From: Flavobacteriales bacterium
Lineage (GTDB): Bacteria; Bacteroidota; Bacteroidia; Flavobacteriales_F; PHOS-HE28
Length of the DNA: 64,000 nt
Direction: 5' to 3'
NCBI GenBank assembly: GCA_016703005.1
Contig: JADJCX010000006.1
Coordinates: 1-64,000, forward strand
How positions within the stretch are numbered: the stretch's first letter is position 1; every line of letters begins with the position of its first letter. The notes below the pieces were generated by a model, which had not been told where the DNA came from, ran no database searches, and was given only the letters and a program-made list of their open reading frames with translations. Made by a program: the position numbers and the translations under genes. Shown piece after piece: positions 35,314 through 45,700 of the stretch.

Positions 35314-35817
35314 ATGGCAACCTCAACCACCAACCTCAGTCACTACGATACAGCCTCCGTTCCCGATGCCAGCGCCATGCGCATTGGTATCGTAGTAAGC
35401 GAATGGAACAGGAGCATCACCACTAAACTGCTTGACGGTGCTCGTGAAACACTGCTGAAGTGCGGTGTGAAACCGGAGAACATCACAGTGGAATACGCGC
35501 CCGGCAGTTTCGAACTGCCTACCGCTGCGCAATTCCTGCTCGATACGCTCCGCATTGACGGCGTGATCTGCTTGGGCAGTGTGGTGCGTGGCGAAACCCC
35601 GCATTTCGATTTCATCTGTCAAAGCACCGCTAACGGGATCATGAACTGCGGACTGCGCAACAGCAGACCAGTGATCTTCGGCGTGCTCACGGACGATACC
35701 ATGGAACAAGCCGAAGCACGAAGTGGCGGCCAGCATGGCAACAAGGGCGTCGACTCGGCCATTGCCTGTATCAAAATGGTGGCCTTGCGCAAGAAAATGC
35801 GCGAGAGCAGCCGATAG
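35314..35817 (+). CDS. ribH: 6,7-dimethyl-8-ribityllumazine synthase
   Basis: RibH condenses 5-amino-6-ribitylaminouracil with dihydroxybutanone phosphate, the penultimate riboflavin step. The 167 residues include RIGIVVSEWNRSITTKLLDG with the substrate Trp, the AxGSFELP segment as YAPGSFELPTAAQFLL, GSVVRGETPHFDFIC with the proton-transfer His, and GVLTDDTMEQAEAR. Length and motifs are complete. The start at 35314 is favoured over 35284 because it matches the usual N-terminus. No other riboflavin genes are nearby, so this is an isolated copy. Confidence 0.95.
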   Translation: MATSTTNLSHYDTASVPDASAMRIGIVVSEWNRSITTKLLDGARETLLKCGVKPENITVEYAPGSFELPTAAQFLLDTLRIDGVICLGSVVRGETPHFDFICQSTANGIMNCGLRNSRPVIFGVLTDDTMEQAEARSGGQHGNKGVDSAIACIKMVALRKKMRESSR

Positions 35818-35926
35818 CTCGTTCGGTTGACGGAACGGTTGATAACAATTGGATCGCATAGCCCACTGCTCGCCCATCAGCCCCGTTACACTTGCACGGA
35901 CCGGGACGATCAACCAACAGCGCAGC

Positions 35927-36313
35927 ATGACGATACTCGTCACCAACAGCATAGCAGTAGCGGTGCAAGCGCGCTACGAGCAACGCCACAGCAACCCATC
36001 GGAAGGGAAGTTCTTCTTCAGCTACCGGATCACCATCACCAACCAAGGCCAACGCACTGTACGGTTGTTGCGCAGGCATTGGAGCATCGTGGACAGTCTG
36101 GCACAAACACGTGAAGTGAAGGGCCCGGGCGTGGTAGGCGAAACCCCCGTACTGGCACCCGGTGAAGAATTCACGTACAGCAGCTTTTGCGATCTTCAAA
36201 GTGCCGTCGGTCGCATGGAGGGCAACTACACCATGCGCGACGAGGATGATCGGCACGAGTTCGATGTGGCCATTCCCCCATTCGACCTCCTTTATTCTTG
36301 GCTGGCGAATTGA
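35927..36313 (+). CDS. apaG: ApaG-domain protein
   Basis: The 128-residue beta-sandwich protein has VQARYEQRHSNPSEGKFFFSY split over the ApaG start (YxxxxSxPxxxxyxFxYxI), NQGQRTVRLLRRHWSIVDS, VKGPGVVGETPVLAPGEEF and the core YSSFCDLQSAVGRMEGNY. ApaG is a cytosolic single-domain protein linked to Co2+ resistance and diadenosine tetraphosphate in enterobacteria, but its biochemical role is unresolved. The start at 35927 fits the family N-terminus. It follows ribH by 109 bases on the same strand. Confidence 0.92.
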   Translation: MTILVTNSIAVAVQARYEQRHSNPSEGKFFFSYRITITNQGQRTVRLLRRHWSIVDSLAQTREVKGPGVVGETPVLAPGEEFTYSSFCDLQSAVGRMEGNYTMRDEDDRHEFDVAIPPFDLLYSWLAN

Positions 36314-36394
36314 TCGGATCGATCGTGGTTAATTGATGTAAAAGACGCGTAGCTGGTAGCGCTGCACGGTACATTCGCCGACGCTTCACCGAAG

Positions 36395-36718
36395 ATGGGA
36401 TCGCAGACCACAGCCAAAACCGCACTTCGAGACTGGTCCTTCTTCCAGCGTCTTGTTGCCGTTCTGTTGGCCGTGCATCTTTTCATCGTTCCGCAGTTGA
36501 CGAACGATCTTGGTGTGTTCGCTGTAATGGAGGAATGTGGTAACACCATGCCTCCGATCTTGGAAGAAGAAGTGTTGAAGCACGCTTGCGAAGTCCGCTT
36601 CGGCAGGCTTCCCGAAGATCTGTCTACAACCGTTCAGGTATTCCTGCACTGGTACCAAGACAGTATGCTGGACCACCCCGCTCTGGAGGTGCCGCACCAG
36701 CCGCCAAAGGTTGTTTGA
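36395..36718 (+). CDS. Hypothetical small membrane protein
   Basis: A 107-residue protein with one clear hydrophobic segment near the N-terminus (FFQRLVAVLLAVHLFIVPQL) after the charged start MGSQTTAKTALRDW, so a single-span or weak signal-anchored protein. The remainder (VLKHACEVRFGRLPEDLS, VFLHWYQDSMLDHPAL) has no motif I recognise. GAAG just before the ATG is a weak ribosome-binding site. It sits between apaG and the SulP gene on the same strand with short gaps. It is not antisense to any recognised gene, which argues for a real gene. Confidence 0.5.
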   Translation: MGSQTTAKTALRDWSFFQRLVAVLLAVHLFIVPQLTNDLGVFAVMEECGNTMPPILEEEVLKHACEVRFGRLPEDLSTTVQVFLHWYQDSMLDHPALEVPHQPPKVV

Positions 36719-36829
36719 GCTTGCTCCTGCTGCGACTAGGTCGTGGTGGTTAGAGCGCATTCGTTCCGACGGATGATTGTGCTTGCGCACATCCCGATCG
36801 ATCAACCTTGATCATTTTTATTGTGTTCC

Positions 36830-38423
36830 ATGAAATCAACGAATCTCTTCGCTACCTGGCGCAATGATGTGCCGGCCTCCCTCGTCGTCTTTCTTGTTGC
36901 GGTGCCGTTATGCCTTGGCATCTCGTTGGCCAGTGGCGCTCCACCATTCGCTGGGCTTATCGCCGGGGTGATCGGCGGCATCGTCGTGGGATCGGCAAGT
37001 GGATCGCATCTGGGCGTGAGCGGGCCCGCGGCAGGCTTGGCCGTCATCGTGGCCTCGGCCATCGGCCAGCTCGGACTGCCTGCCTTCCTCTTGGCGGTGG
37101 TCCTGGCGGGTGTGCTGCAGGTGGTACTCGGCTTCCTGCGTGCTGGCGTCATCGCCTACTACTTCCCGAACAGTGTGATCAAGGGATGCTCAGCGGCATT
37201 GGCATCATCATCATCCTAAAACAACTTCCGCAGGCCTTCGGCTACGACAAGGACTTCGAGGGAGACCTCAATTTCTATCAGCGCGACCAAGAGAACACCT
37301 TCAGCGAACTGGTCCATGTGCTGGATATCATCACCCCGGGTGCGGTGTTGACCGCTGCCGTATGCCTTGGCCTTCTGCTCTTATGGGAAACGAGGCTGAT
37401 CAAGAACGTGAAAGCTCTATCGTCGATCCCCGGTCCCCTGCTTGCTGTTCTCGCAGGTATCCTTCTCGGTGGGGTGCAGGAGGGTTTGGTACGCACGGCC
37501 TCGATGCCGAACACTACGTGGACCTGCCCGACCTGAGCGTGGGCTTCAGCGCCTTCACCCTCCCGGACTGGTCGAGCTTTGTCGACCTGCGTGTGTGGAC
37601 GGTGGCGCTGACCCTGGCCATCGTGGCCAGCTTGGAAACCCTGTTGTGCGTGGAGGCGACAGATAAGCTCGATCCCGATAAACGCATCACACCGACGGAC
37701 CGTGAACTGCGTGCCCAAGGCCTTGGCAACATCCTGAGTGGCCTTATCGGTGGGCTACCGATCACTCAAGTGATCGTTCGCAGTTCCGCGAATATCCAGA
37801 GCGGCGGGCGTACCAAGCTCAGTGCTATCCTGCACGGTTTGCTGATACTTCTTTCGGTGGTTCTGATACCATCGGTGATGGAGATGATCCCGCTTGCATG
37901 TCTGGCCGCGATCCTACTTGTTGTCGGCTACAAGCTTGTAAAGCCCGTCCTGTTCAAGCAGATGTGGGCGAATGGTTGGCCGCAATTCGTGCCCTTCATC
38001 ATCACCATCCTCGGCGTGGTGTTCACCGACCTGCTCACTGGCGTGCTGCTGGGCATGGGTGTGGGCATCTTCATCGTGCTGCGCAACAACTACCTCACAC
38101 CTTTTCATTTTGATGGCGACCTAACGGATTCGAGCAAACCGATACGGATCGAGTTGAGCGAGGAGGTCACCTTCTTCAACAAGGCGAGCATACAACGCAC
38201 GCTGGCAGCGCTGCCCATCGGCACCCATGTGGTGATCGATGCCCATCGCACGGTGAACCTCGACCCCGACGTGCGCGAGATCATCGATGAAGTAATGGTT
38301 CGCGCGAAAGACCAGGGCATCCAGATCGAATTGGTCGGTTTCCATGAACGACCGCGCAAGCATACCAAGGTGCTCGCCGCCAGCGTGGCGAGAGCCGCCG
38401 CACGAACATCGCGGCTGAAGTGA
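36830..38423 (+). CDS. SulP-family anion/bicarbonate transporter with STAS domain, two frameshifts
   Basis: An inner-membrane carrier of the SLC26/SulP family. Start MKSTNLFATWRNDVPASLVVF, then typical spans (AVPLCLGISLASGAPPFAGL, GVSGPAAGLAVIVASAIGQL), the signature LSGLIGGLPITQVIVRSSAN, and a C-terminal STAS domain (IRIELSEEVTFFNKASIQRT, THVVIDAHRTVNLDPDV). Breaks occur at about 37184-37186 (IKG-MLSGIGI needs one base) and near 37486-37488 (a lost G; EGLGTHGLDAEH restores the family line). Rejoined length is about 531. Two beta-carbonic anhydrase genes follow, so bicarbonate is the most plausible substrate; sulfate cannot be excluded from sequence. Confidence 0.87.
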
Positions 38424-38494
38424 ACATGGCATTAACGCTCGACCCACCTGCACGAGCTCGAGCGGAAACCAAAATCAATATCGTACCATAAGAC

Positions 38495-39118
38495 ATGAGA
38501 ACCCAAACAAAAGAGACCCAGTCGAACTTAACGCCCGCGAAAGTCCTGGAGATCCTTAAGGACGGAAACAAGCGCTTCGTCAACAACCTCAAGGCGAACC
38601 GCGACCTGTTGAAGCAGGTGAACGAGACCAGCGATGGGCAACATCCCTTCGCGGTGATCCTGAGCTGCATCGACTCACGGACAAGTGCAGAACTGGTTTT
38701 TGACCAAGGCCTTGGCGACATCTTCAGCGTGCGTATTGCAGGCAACTGTGTGAACGAGGATATTCTTGGCAGTATGGAGTTCGCGTGTAAGGTGGCCGGC
38801 GCCAAACTCGTGGTGGTGCTCGGCCACACACGATGCGGAGCGGTGAAAGGTGCCTGCGACGATGTGCGTATGGGTAACCTGACGGTTTTGCTGAACAAGA
38901 TCCGTCCGGCCGTTGACGACACGCGCACTCTGGGCGAACGCAATAGCGCGAACGATACGTTCGTGGAGAGTGTCGCTTTGAGAAACGTGGAATTGGCTGT
39001 CGAGCAGATCACACAGCGCAGTCCGATCTTGAAGGAAATGCTCACAGCCGGTGCGATCGATCTCATCGGCGGCATGTATGACGTTCAATCCGGCACGGTG
39101 GAGTTCCTTCAACCCTGA
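38495..39118 (+). CDS. Beta-class carbonic anhydrase (first of two)
   Basis: This zinc enzyme interconverts CO2 and bicarbonate. The 207 residues have the Cys-Asp-Arg zinc/dyad motif ILSCIDSRTSAELVFD and the second zinc motif VVVLGHTRCGAVKGAC (His and Cys). The interval and the line RIAGNCVNEDILGSMEFA match the beta family. There is no signal peptide, so it is cytosolic. It lies 71 bases after the SulP gene, and a second carbonic anhydrase follows 68 bases later, forming a compact inorganic-carbon cluster. Both zinc motifs are intact, so activity is expected. Confidence 0.92.
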   Translation: MRTQTKETQSNLTPAKVLEILKDGNKRFVNNLKANRDLLKQVNETSDGQHPFAVILSCIDSRTSAELVFDQGLGDIFSVRIAGNCVNEDILGSMEFACKVAGAKLVVVLGHTRCGAVKGACDDVRMGNLTVLLNKIRPAVDDTRTLGERNSANDTFVESVALRNVELAVEQITQRSPILKEMLTAGAIDLIGGMYDVQSGTVEFLQP

Positions 39119-39186
39119 ACCTCGGTCAGAGGGCAATAACCCTGTTCCCTGGCGATACCTTCGCCACGCATCAAACGCCGACAACG

Positions 39187-39831
39187 ATGCTTGACCTGAA
39201 AGCCGACCTGCACAAGATCCTGCTCAGCCGCAACAAGGAATGGAGCGAGCAGATGCACCGGGACAATCCTGAACTCTTCACTGAACTCGCCAAGCACCAG
39301 AACCCTTTTTTCCTGTGGATCGGATGCAGCGATAGCCGTGTACCACCGAACCAGATCACCGGGACGATGCCGGGTGACATGTTCATTCACCGCAATATTG
39401 CGAACATGGTGATGCACACGGACATGAACATGTTGAGCGTGGTGGACTACGGTGTGAACGCTCTTGGGATCGATCATTTGATCGTGTGCGGCCACTACGG
39501 CTGCGGGGGAGTGAAGGCGGCGATGGGTCCGGAATTCGGCGGTGCCGCATCGTACTGGGTGCGCGGTATCCGCGACGTGGCGCGCATCCACAACAATGAG
39601 CTTACCGCCATTGCCGATGAGCAAGCGCGTTTCGACCGCTTGGTGGAACTGAACGTGGCCGAACAGGTGTACGATCTGAGCCGCACCGCCGTGCTGCGCG
39701 ATGCATGGACAAAGGGCCGCAAGATCCAAGTGCACGGCTGGGTATACAGCCTCGGCGATGGCTTGATCAAGGATCTTGGTGTTACACGCAACAAGTACGA
39801 GAGCGAAGTAGGCGCTGTGGACGTGGATTGA
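39187..39831 (+). CDS. Beta-class carbonic anhydrase (second)
   Basis: The 214 residues have the zinc motif LWIGCSDSRVPPNQITG and the second motif IVCGHYGCGGVKAAM, with the intervening MFIHRNIANMVMHTDMNML typical of E. coli Can-like enzymes. It lacks a signal peptide. Sequence lines differ clearly from the upstream copy (CIDSR/GHTRCGA against CSDSR/GHYGCGG), so the two are from separate subclades rather than a recent duplication. Transcription with the SulP gene and the first copy is likely by orientation and spacing. pruA follows after 35 bases. Confidence 0.95.
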   Translation: MLDLKADLHKILLSRNKEWSEQMHRDNPELFTELAKHQNPFFLWIGCSDSRVPPNQITGTMPGDMFIHRNIANMVMHTDMNMLSVVDYGVNALGIDHLIVCGHYGCGGVKAAMGPEFGGAASYWVRGIRDVARIHNNELTAIADEQARFDRLVELNVAEQVYDLSRTAVLRDAWTKGRKIQVHGWVYSLGDGLIKDLGVTRNKYESEVGAVDVD

Positions 39832-39866
39832 AGGCGGATACCTTCGCCGACCTCTTCCAACGATCC

Positions 39867-41495
39867 ATGAGCAACGCCACCTTTTCTGTACCCCTTCCCA
39901 AAAACGAACCCGTGCTGACTTACGCGCCGGGCACCGCCGAGCGCGCTTCGCTCCAAGCGGAATATGATCGCCGCCTGAAAGCGGCGATCGATGCGCCGAT
40001 GTGGATCGGTGGAAAAGCCGTTGAGACCAAGGATCAGCGGAAGATGAGCCCGCCGCACAAGCACGCGCACAAACTGGGCGTGGCGCACTTCGGCGATGCC
40101 AAGCATGTGCGCGCCGCAATCGATGCTGCGCTCAAGGCGAAGAAGGATTGGGAGACCATGCCGTTCGAGGAGCGCGCCGCGATCATGCTGAAAGCGGCTG
40201 ACTTGATCAGCGGCCCCTATCGCGCGACCATCAACGCGTCGACGATGTTGGGCCAAGGCAAGAACTGCTACCAAGCCGAGATCGATGCGGCGTGTGAGTA
40301 CGCTGACTTCCTCCGGTTCAACGTTAACTACGCCCAGCAGATCTACCGCGATCAACCGATCAGCTCACCCGGCGTATGGAACCGCTTGGAGTACCGTGCC
40401 CTGGAAGGATTCGTGTTCGCCCTAACGCCCTTCAACTTCACCGCAATTGCGGGGAATCTGCCAGCGAGCTGTGCGTTGATGGGCAACACCGTGGTGTGGA
40501 AGTGCGCTGACACACAGTGCTACAGCGCTCAGGTATTGATGGAAGTATTCAATGCAGCCGGACTTCCACCGGGTGTGATCAACCTGATCCATGTGGACGG
40601 CCCTACGGCCGGTGAGGTGATATTCAAACACAAGGACTTCGCCGGGATCCACTTCACCGGCAGCACCAAAGTGTTCCGTCACATCTGGCAAACGATCGGC
40701 AACAACCTGCCGCTGTACCGCAGCTACCCGCGGATCGTGGGGGAAACCGGTGGAAAAGACTTCATCATCGCGCATCCGAGCGCCGACCCCAAGGTGGTGG
40801 CGACCGCATTGAGCCGCGGCGCCTTCGAATACCAAGGGCAGAAGTGCAGTGCGGCCAGCCGCGCGTACATACCGGAGAACATCTGGCCGCAGGTGAAGAA
40901 AGAACTCCTCGCCGACCTTGCCGACATGAAGATGGGCGACCCGCGGGACTTCAAGAATTTCATTGGTGCTGTTATCGACGAGAAGAGCTTCGACAAGATC
41001 GCTGCCTACATCGATGGCTTGAAGAAGGACAAGAAGAACGTGCAGATCATAGCCGGTGGGAAGTACGACAAGAAGGCCGGTTACTTCATTGAACCCACCG
41101 TTGCGGTGACGAAAGACCCGAAGAGCACCACCATGTGCGAAGAGATCTTTGGTCCTGTGCTGACGATCTACGTGTACAGCGCCAATCGGTGGATGGACAC
41201 GCTGAAGCTGGTTGACGCTACCGGTGAGTACGCGCTTACCGGGGCCGTGATCAGCAACGACCGCGAGAGCATCGTGCAAGCCACCAACGTCCTTCGCCAT
41301 AGCGCAGGCAACTTCTACATCAACGACAAATGCACCGGTGCGGTGGTGGGCCAACAGCCCTTCGGCGGCGCCCGTGGCAGTGGCACCAACGACAAGGCCG
41401 GCAGTTACCTGAACCTTATCCGATGGGTGAGCGCGCGCACGATCAAGGAGACCTTCGTGCCGCCGACGGATCACCGGTATCCTTTCTTGGGTTAA
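39867..41495 (+). CDS. pruA: L-glutamate gamma-semialdehyde (1-pyrroline-5-carboxylate) dehydrogenase
   Basis: This aldehyde dehydrogenase completes proline breakdown to glutamate with NAD+. The 542-residue protein, started at 39867, has FVFALTPFNFTAIAGNLPA, IHFTGSTKVFRHIW, the catalytic Glu in VGETGGKDFIIAHP, and the nucleophile Cys in GQKCSAASRAYIP. The segment GAVVGQQPFGGARGSGTNDK is diagnostic for the P5C dehydrogenase subgroup. No proline dehydrogenase domain is fused, as in most Bacteroidota. Length and motifs are complete. It follows the carbonic anhydrases on the same strand with no clear functional link. Confidence 0.95.
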   Translation: MSNATFSVPLPKNEPVLTYAPGTAERASLQAEYDRRLKAAIDAPMWIGGKAVETKDQRKMSPPHKHAHKLGVAHFGDAKHVRAAIDAALKAKKDWETMPFEERAAIMLKAADLISGPYRATINASTMLGQGKNCYQAEIDAACEYADFLRFNVNYAQQIYRDQPISSPGVWNRLEYRALEGFVFALTPFNFTAIAGNLPASCALMGNTVVWKCADTQCYSAQVLMEVFNAAGLPPGVINLIHVDGPTAGEVIFKHKDFAGIHFTGSTKVFRHIWQTIGNNLPLYRSYPRIVGETGGKDFIIAHPSADPKVVATALSRGAFEYQGQKCSAASRAYIPENIWPQVKKELLADLADMKMGDPRDFKNFIGAVIDEKSFDKIAAYIDGLKKDKKNVQIIAGGKYDKKAGYFIEPTVAVTKDPKSTTMCEEIFGPVLTIYVYSANRWMDTLKLVDATGEYALTGAVISNDRESIVQATNVLRHSAGNFYINDKCTGAVVGQQPFGGARGSGTNDKAGSYLNLIRWVSARTIKETFVPPTDHRYPFLG

Positions 41496-41512
41496 AGGCC
41501 TATTGCAGGATC

Positions 41513-42175
41513 ATGCGAATAGCGGGCGCCTTGCTGATCATAGTGTTGCTTGCCCAGGCTGTTTCAGCGCAGGATGACTGGCGTAGGCGCGCAGGCGCCT
41601 TTGAGTTCAAAGCGTTGGTCGATAGCATCCCATACCAAAATGGGGACGGCTACAACTTGCATGTGCGTGGGATCGACATCACTCGCAATGATCTGTTTCT
41701 GCAACATATTGTCCCGCCACCGGGATGCACGTTCGATCCCCTCTTCCAGAACGACAAGGTTATGGTCGTTGAGGATGTCAACTTCGACGGAGCCGCTGAC
41801 CTACGTTTGTTGAGTTGGCATTCCATCGAGCACTACAGGACTTATTGGTATTGGCTGTTCAATGTCCGCTCCGGGTCATTCGAACGCGACACGGTCTTGG
41901 ATGGGATCATGAATCCTGAGTTCGACCACACGAACAAGGTGATCCACTCATGGTGGAGGCAGGGCTTCAACCTTTTCGCCAATGAGGAGTTCGAGTACGA
42001 TCCGTCGGGAACGTTGCAATTGATGTGGAGTGAACTCGTGGGCCCGATCCCAGGAGAAGACCACGCTCTGCTCGTAAGGACAATGCGTGAACATGGCGAA
42101 TTGAAAGAAGAAGAGATCCAACTTTCGTTGGATGAAATGGATCAATTCACGGGTCCGAGAAGGCGGCCACGATAA
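41513..42175 (+). CDS. XAC2610-like exported protein
   Basis: The 220-residue protein has a signal peptide (IAGALLIIVLLAQAVSAQ). The core includes VVEDVNFDGAADLRLLSW, which resembles an FG-GAP/calcium-loop line (DxNxDGxxD), then YWYWLFNVRSGSFERD and NPEFDHTNKVIHSWWRQG, all seen in the XAC2610-related family of small beta-rich secreted proteins. Function of that family is not established. The tail is charged (ELKEEEIQLSLDEMDQF). Start at 41513 is selected for the signal peptide, 18 bases after pruA. Confidence 0.7.
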   Translation: MRIAGALLIIVLLAQAVSAQDDWRRRAGAFEFKALVDSIPYQNGDGYNLHVRGIDITRNDLFLQHIVPPPGCTFDPLFQNDKVMVVEDVNFDGAADLRLLSWHSIEHYRTYWYWLFNVRSGSFERDTVLDGIMNPEFDHTNKVIHSWWRQGFNLFANEEFEYDPSGTLQLMWSELVGPIPGEDHALLVRTMREHGELKEEEIQLSLDEMDQFTGPRRRPR

Positions 42176-42225
42176 TCGTTCCTCAACCGTTTGCATCCTT
42201 CTGTATCCGTACCCTGCTTTACACC

Positions 42226-42651
42226 ATGAGCAAAGAGCACACTTACGCCAATGGCGAGGTAACGATCGTTTGGAAGGCCGAGCTGTGCATACACAGTAGG
42301 AAGTGTTGGAAGGGCTTGCCGGAAGTGTTCAAGCCCGGTCAACGTCCCTGGATCACTCCGGAATGGAAGTCATCGGAGGCCATCATCGCACAGGTTTCGC
42401 AATGCCCCAGCGGCGCACTGAGTATTCGGCGTGAGGGCCCGCAAGTGGATGAGGCCTCAACTCACCCCAAGCATACCATCGTGGAAGTAACCAAGAACGG
42501 CCCCGTGCTGGTGAAAGCCGATTGCGAGATCACGCACAGCGATGGACGCAAGGAAGTGAAGGACAAGATGGTCGCGCTGTGCCGTTGTGGTGGCTCGAGC
42601 AACAAACCGTTCTGCGACGGAAGTCACCGGAAGAACGGATTCGAAGGCTGA
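42226..42651 (+). CDS. Iron-sulfur protein: (4Fe-4S)-binding domain plus CDGSH domain
   Basis: The 141 residues hold two modules. The first, about residues 8-65, is a divergent ferredoxin-like domain (AELCIHSRKCWKGLPEVF, QVSQCPSGALSI). The second, C-terminal, is a CDGSH (mitoNEET-type) domain: CRCGGSSNKPFCDGSH provides the Cys-Cys-Cys-His ligands for a 2Fe-2S cluster. Such two-domain proteins are known in bacteria as Fer4_19/CDGSH proteins, and electron transfer or redox sensing is presumed rather than shown. It is a single-gene unit after the XAC2610-like gene, convergent with the TraB gene. Confidence 0.9.
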   Translation: MSKEHTYANGEVTIVWKAELCIHSRKCWKGLPEVFKPGQRPWITPEWKSSEAIIAQVSQCPSGALSIRREGPQVDEASTHPKHTIVEVTKNGPVLVKADCEITHSDGRKEVKDKMVALCRCGGSSNKPFCDGSHRKNGFEG

Positions 42652-42724
42652 GTAGGTCCGGAAACCAAGAGTGCGCATTTGCCGCAACATGGACCGACAT
42701 GATCCACGTTGCGGCAACGGTTGC

Positions 42725-45700
42725 TCACCAGTCGCGATTGCCCAACCAGCTATAGTCCTCCTCGATCTTCACTCTCCGACGACCAGCATAACGGACAACC
42801 TTCATCGCGTCGTCCATTTCCTTCTCCAATTGGTCCTCGTCGAACCTGCTTACCCAGTGGGTGAAGATCGGCTCCCATTCCACCTGTGTGCTGTCAGTTG
42901 GCTGGAACCCGGTCGCAGCAAGGCTCCATTCTTCTTCGCCATCGCGTTTCACTTTGAAGAAGTGCACGGCACCGCTTCCGAACCGGTTCTCTCCCATCCG
43001 CTTGCCCACATACTCCATACTGTCCTTGGGCTCGGCCCAGTGGCCGCTGTTCAGTTGCAAGCGTGCCATCGCCACCTGATCGGTGACGTTCCCGGTGAAA
43101 AGGTCACCCCATCCCTGCTCCATCAGTTCCCCACGCAGCCACAACGCGCTGGCCTCGTCGGTGCTGAAGCGCTGCCAGATCGCGGGATCAACGGACTTGC
43201 CAGAATACTTCAAGTACAGCGCCGTCTTCATGACCTCATCCTTGTCGTTCCCCTTCAACATCTTATCGAACCAAGCTTTTACCGCAGGGTCGTCATAGTG
43301 ATGGATCAGCAGGTGGCGATAGTGCGCCAACCATTGGTACGAACGACCGCGAAGCGTGTAAGAGGCGGTCTTCTTCTCGTCCCGATACTCGCCGGTGCCG
43401 TACAACTCCTGCCAATAGGACACGGTACCCAGATCATTGAGATCCTCGGGGCCTGCGTATGTGTAGGAACGGTCATCATTGTATCGCCCTCCAGCGGATT
43501 CCGTGCTCGCCTCGGCCAGCAAGCGCTTCAGCGAACTCTGCGCCTCGGCCAGGATGGCATCCTTCTCCGGGACGATCACTGTTTTGGGAAGCAGCTTCTC
43601 ATCCACCAACGCGGCAAGCAGGTTGTAGACCACGCTCCGGTACTCGTCATAACGCGCCAGTTTCAAGATCGCCGGGAAGAGCGGCTTCGCCAGTTCAAGC
43701 GTATCGAACAGTGGGAAGAAAACCCCACCGATCCGCCATTCGTTGTCGACCAGCGTCGGTTCCACGGCTATGCATTCGCCGAAGGCCTTCACGCCAGCTG
43801 CAGTATTCGAGAGCAACATCGCTTCCAGCGCGGCCAATTGCAATTCGGTGCTGTCGCCAGCCGCCGAATACACTTCACGCAGGTAAGGCATTGCATCCAC
43901 CGATCCGCTGTTGCCCAAAGCTTCAATTGCCTCGTACCGCTGCTTCCGGTGGTCCTTATCGAATGTGGCAGTGCGCAACCAAGCGACCAAGGGTGCCCCG
44001 TGCTTGGGTTTCAGTCCGACAGTATTGAACGATGCTCTCGCTTGCGCTGCCCTCAAACTATCAGTGCCCGTGAGATCGGCCATGAACGCATCGCCCTTCA
44101 GTTCGAACAGGTCCCCCTCCAGAATGGTATCCAGCGGCGCGATCGTTCCGTGGAAAGTCGCACTCCACGGTGCGAGGGCTTCCAGGGTGTCGGCCACCGT
44201 ACGAACCAAGATCACGCGCGCACCGCGCTGCATCATGGTAACATGCACACAACGGATCGTGGCGGTATCCGTGATCACGGCATCCAAGCGCTCCGTTCCA
44301 CCATTGATGCTCCGCTTGCTGTGTTTCACCACGGCCCCTGCGCCACTGGCGACATTCTCCAAATAATCATTCCAAAACGCATCCTCGTCCTTCCATGATT
44401 CGAAGCGGTGCATTTTCTGGGAGAACACGGACGTGACATCAGTGGAAGTGTCACTCACGAATGTCATGGTTTCGTTGGTGCGCATTTGGCCATCGTCTTC
44501 TTCATCCTCGTCCCAGCCACGGTAACGGGGCCTTGCGCGCTGCATCAGCTTTCGGATCGGGTCGATCTCCTGGTTCACCGAGGACGTACGCACGGTGAAA
44601 CCAGCCGCACTATCGGTGAAAAGTTCGGTGGCGGTGGGAACGGGTTGCGGCAGCAACTTGAACGAGCCCAGGAAATCCATGGCCTCCATTCTCGGTGCCA
44701 CGGCACTCAACTGATAGAAGTGCGGTCCACGTAGCGTCCATCGGGCAAAAACGGTGTCCGATCGATTGGTGAAGATGCCGTCCAACGCCGGCCGGCCGGC
44801 TAGTTCAAAGTGTCGTGTGGAAACGCGTTCCAATGTGAAGTGTTCTTCGAAGGCATCTGCCAACCGAGCTAGCTCGAAGGTGTCCTCCTCCAGAAAAGTG
44901 GGGTCATACAACGATGAGCCCATCAACATGAAATGATGGTTGCCCTGAACGCCTTGGACCATAAGGTCACTGGTGGCCATTGACTCCCTCGCGGCCGGGG
45001 CTTTCGGACCTTCCATTCTCACGAACAGCCGTCCGGGAAGCGCAACGCTGCAACCGCCTGTCTTGGGGACGAACGTTCCTGTCCGTGTCAGTCCGCCATC
45101 GAAAGCGAGCGAAGCATGTATGCGATCGCCGTCCTTCTTGGCCTTCGCGCTGTTCCGCGTTCCCACCTTCACGATGAAGATCTCGGAAGGAGCAACAATG
45201 ATGCGATAGCGCAAGCGGTTACCGCGCATGGTAACGCTGGTGAGCTCGTACTGCGGACGACCGCCTGCGTCAACGGACTTCTTCACGGCACCCAAGCGCC
45301 CGGGTATGCCTTCGTACAGAATACTGTCCAGCGTAGCGCACACGTCGTCCGTCGAAAGTCCGCGCAGCGGTGCCAAGGTCTGCAGGCGCTGCACCACCAC
45401 GTAGCTTCCGTTCGTTGGGTCTGTACTGATGAGCGTACGGCCATTACCACCCCACGGCAACTCGTAATACTGGCTCGGCACATCCATGCTGAAGTCACCA
45501 TCAGGCCCACTGACCTTGGTGAGCACCGGGGGCTTGTACATCTCTTCGTACTTGTGCCGACGCTGGATCGAGGCGGTGGTGAATGCACTGGGCACCGCTT
45601 CGACGGTGTAGCCCATGGCGCGTAGCTTGGCCAGAATGCCGCCTTCACCGGGCAAGTGCGCGGCGCCAACGGCCGTGAAGAGCGAACCATTGCGCATCAA

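Noticed and set aside
40422..41474. Open frame of 350 codons opposite pruA
   Set aside because: Antisense to the complete P5C dehydrogenase frame.
42671..44398. Open frame of 575 codons opposite the TraB/GumN gene
   Set aside because: It is a shadow of the intact 1255-residue frame on the other strand, with no recognisable motif or start context.
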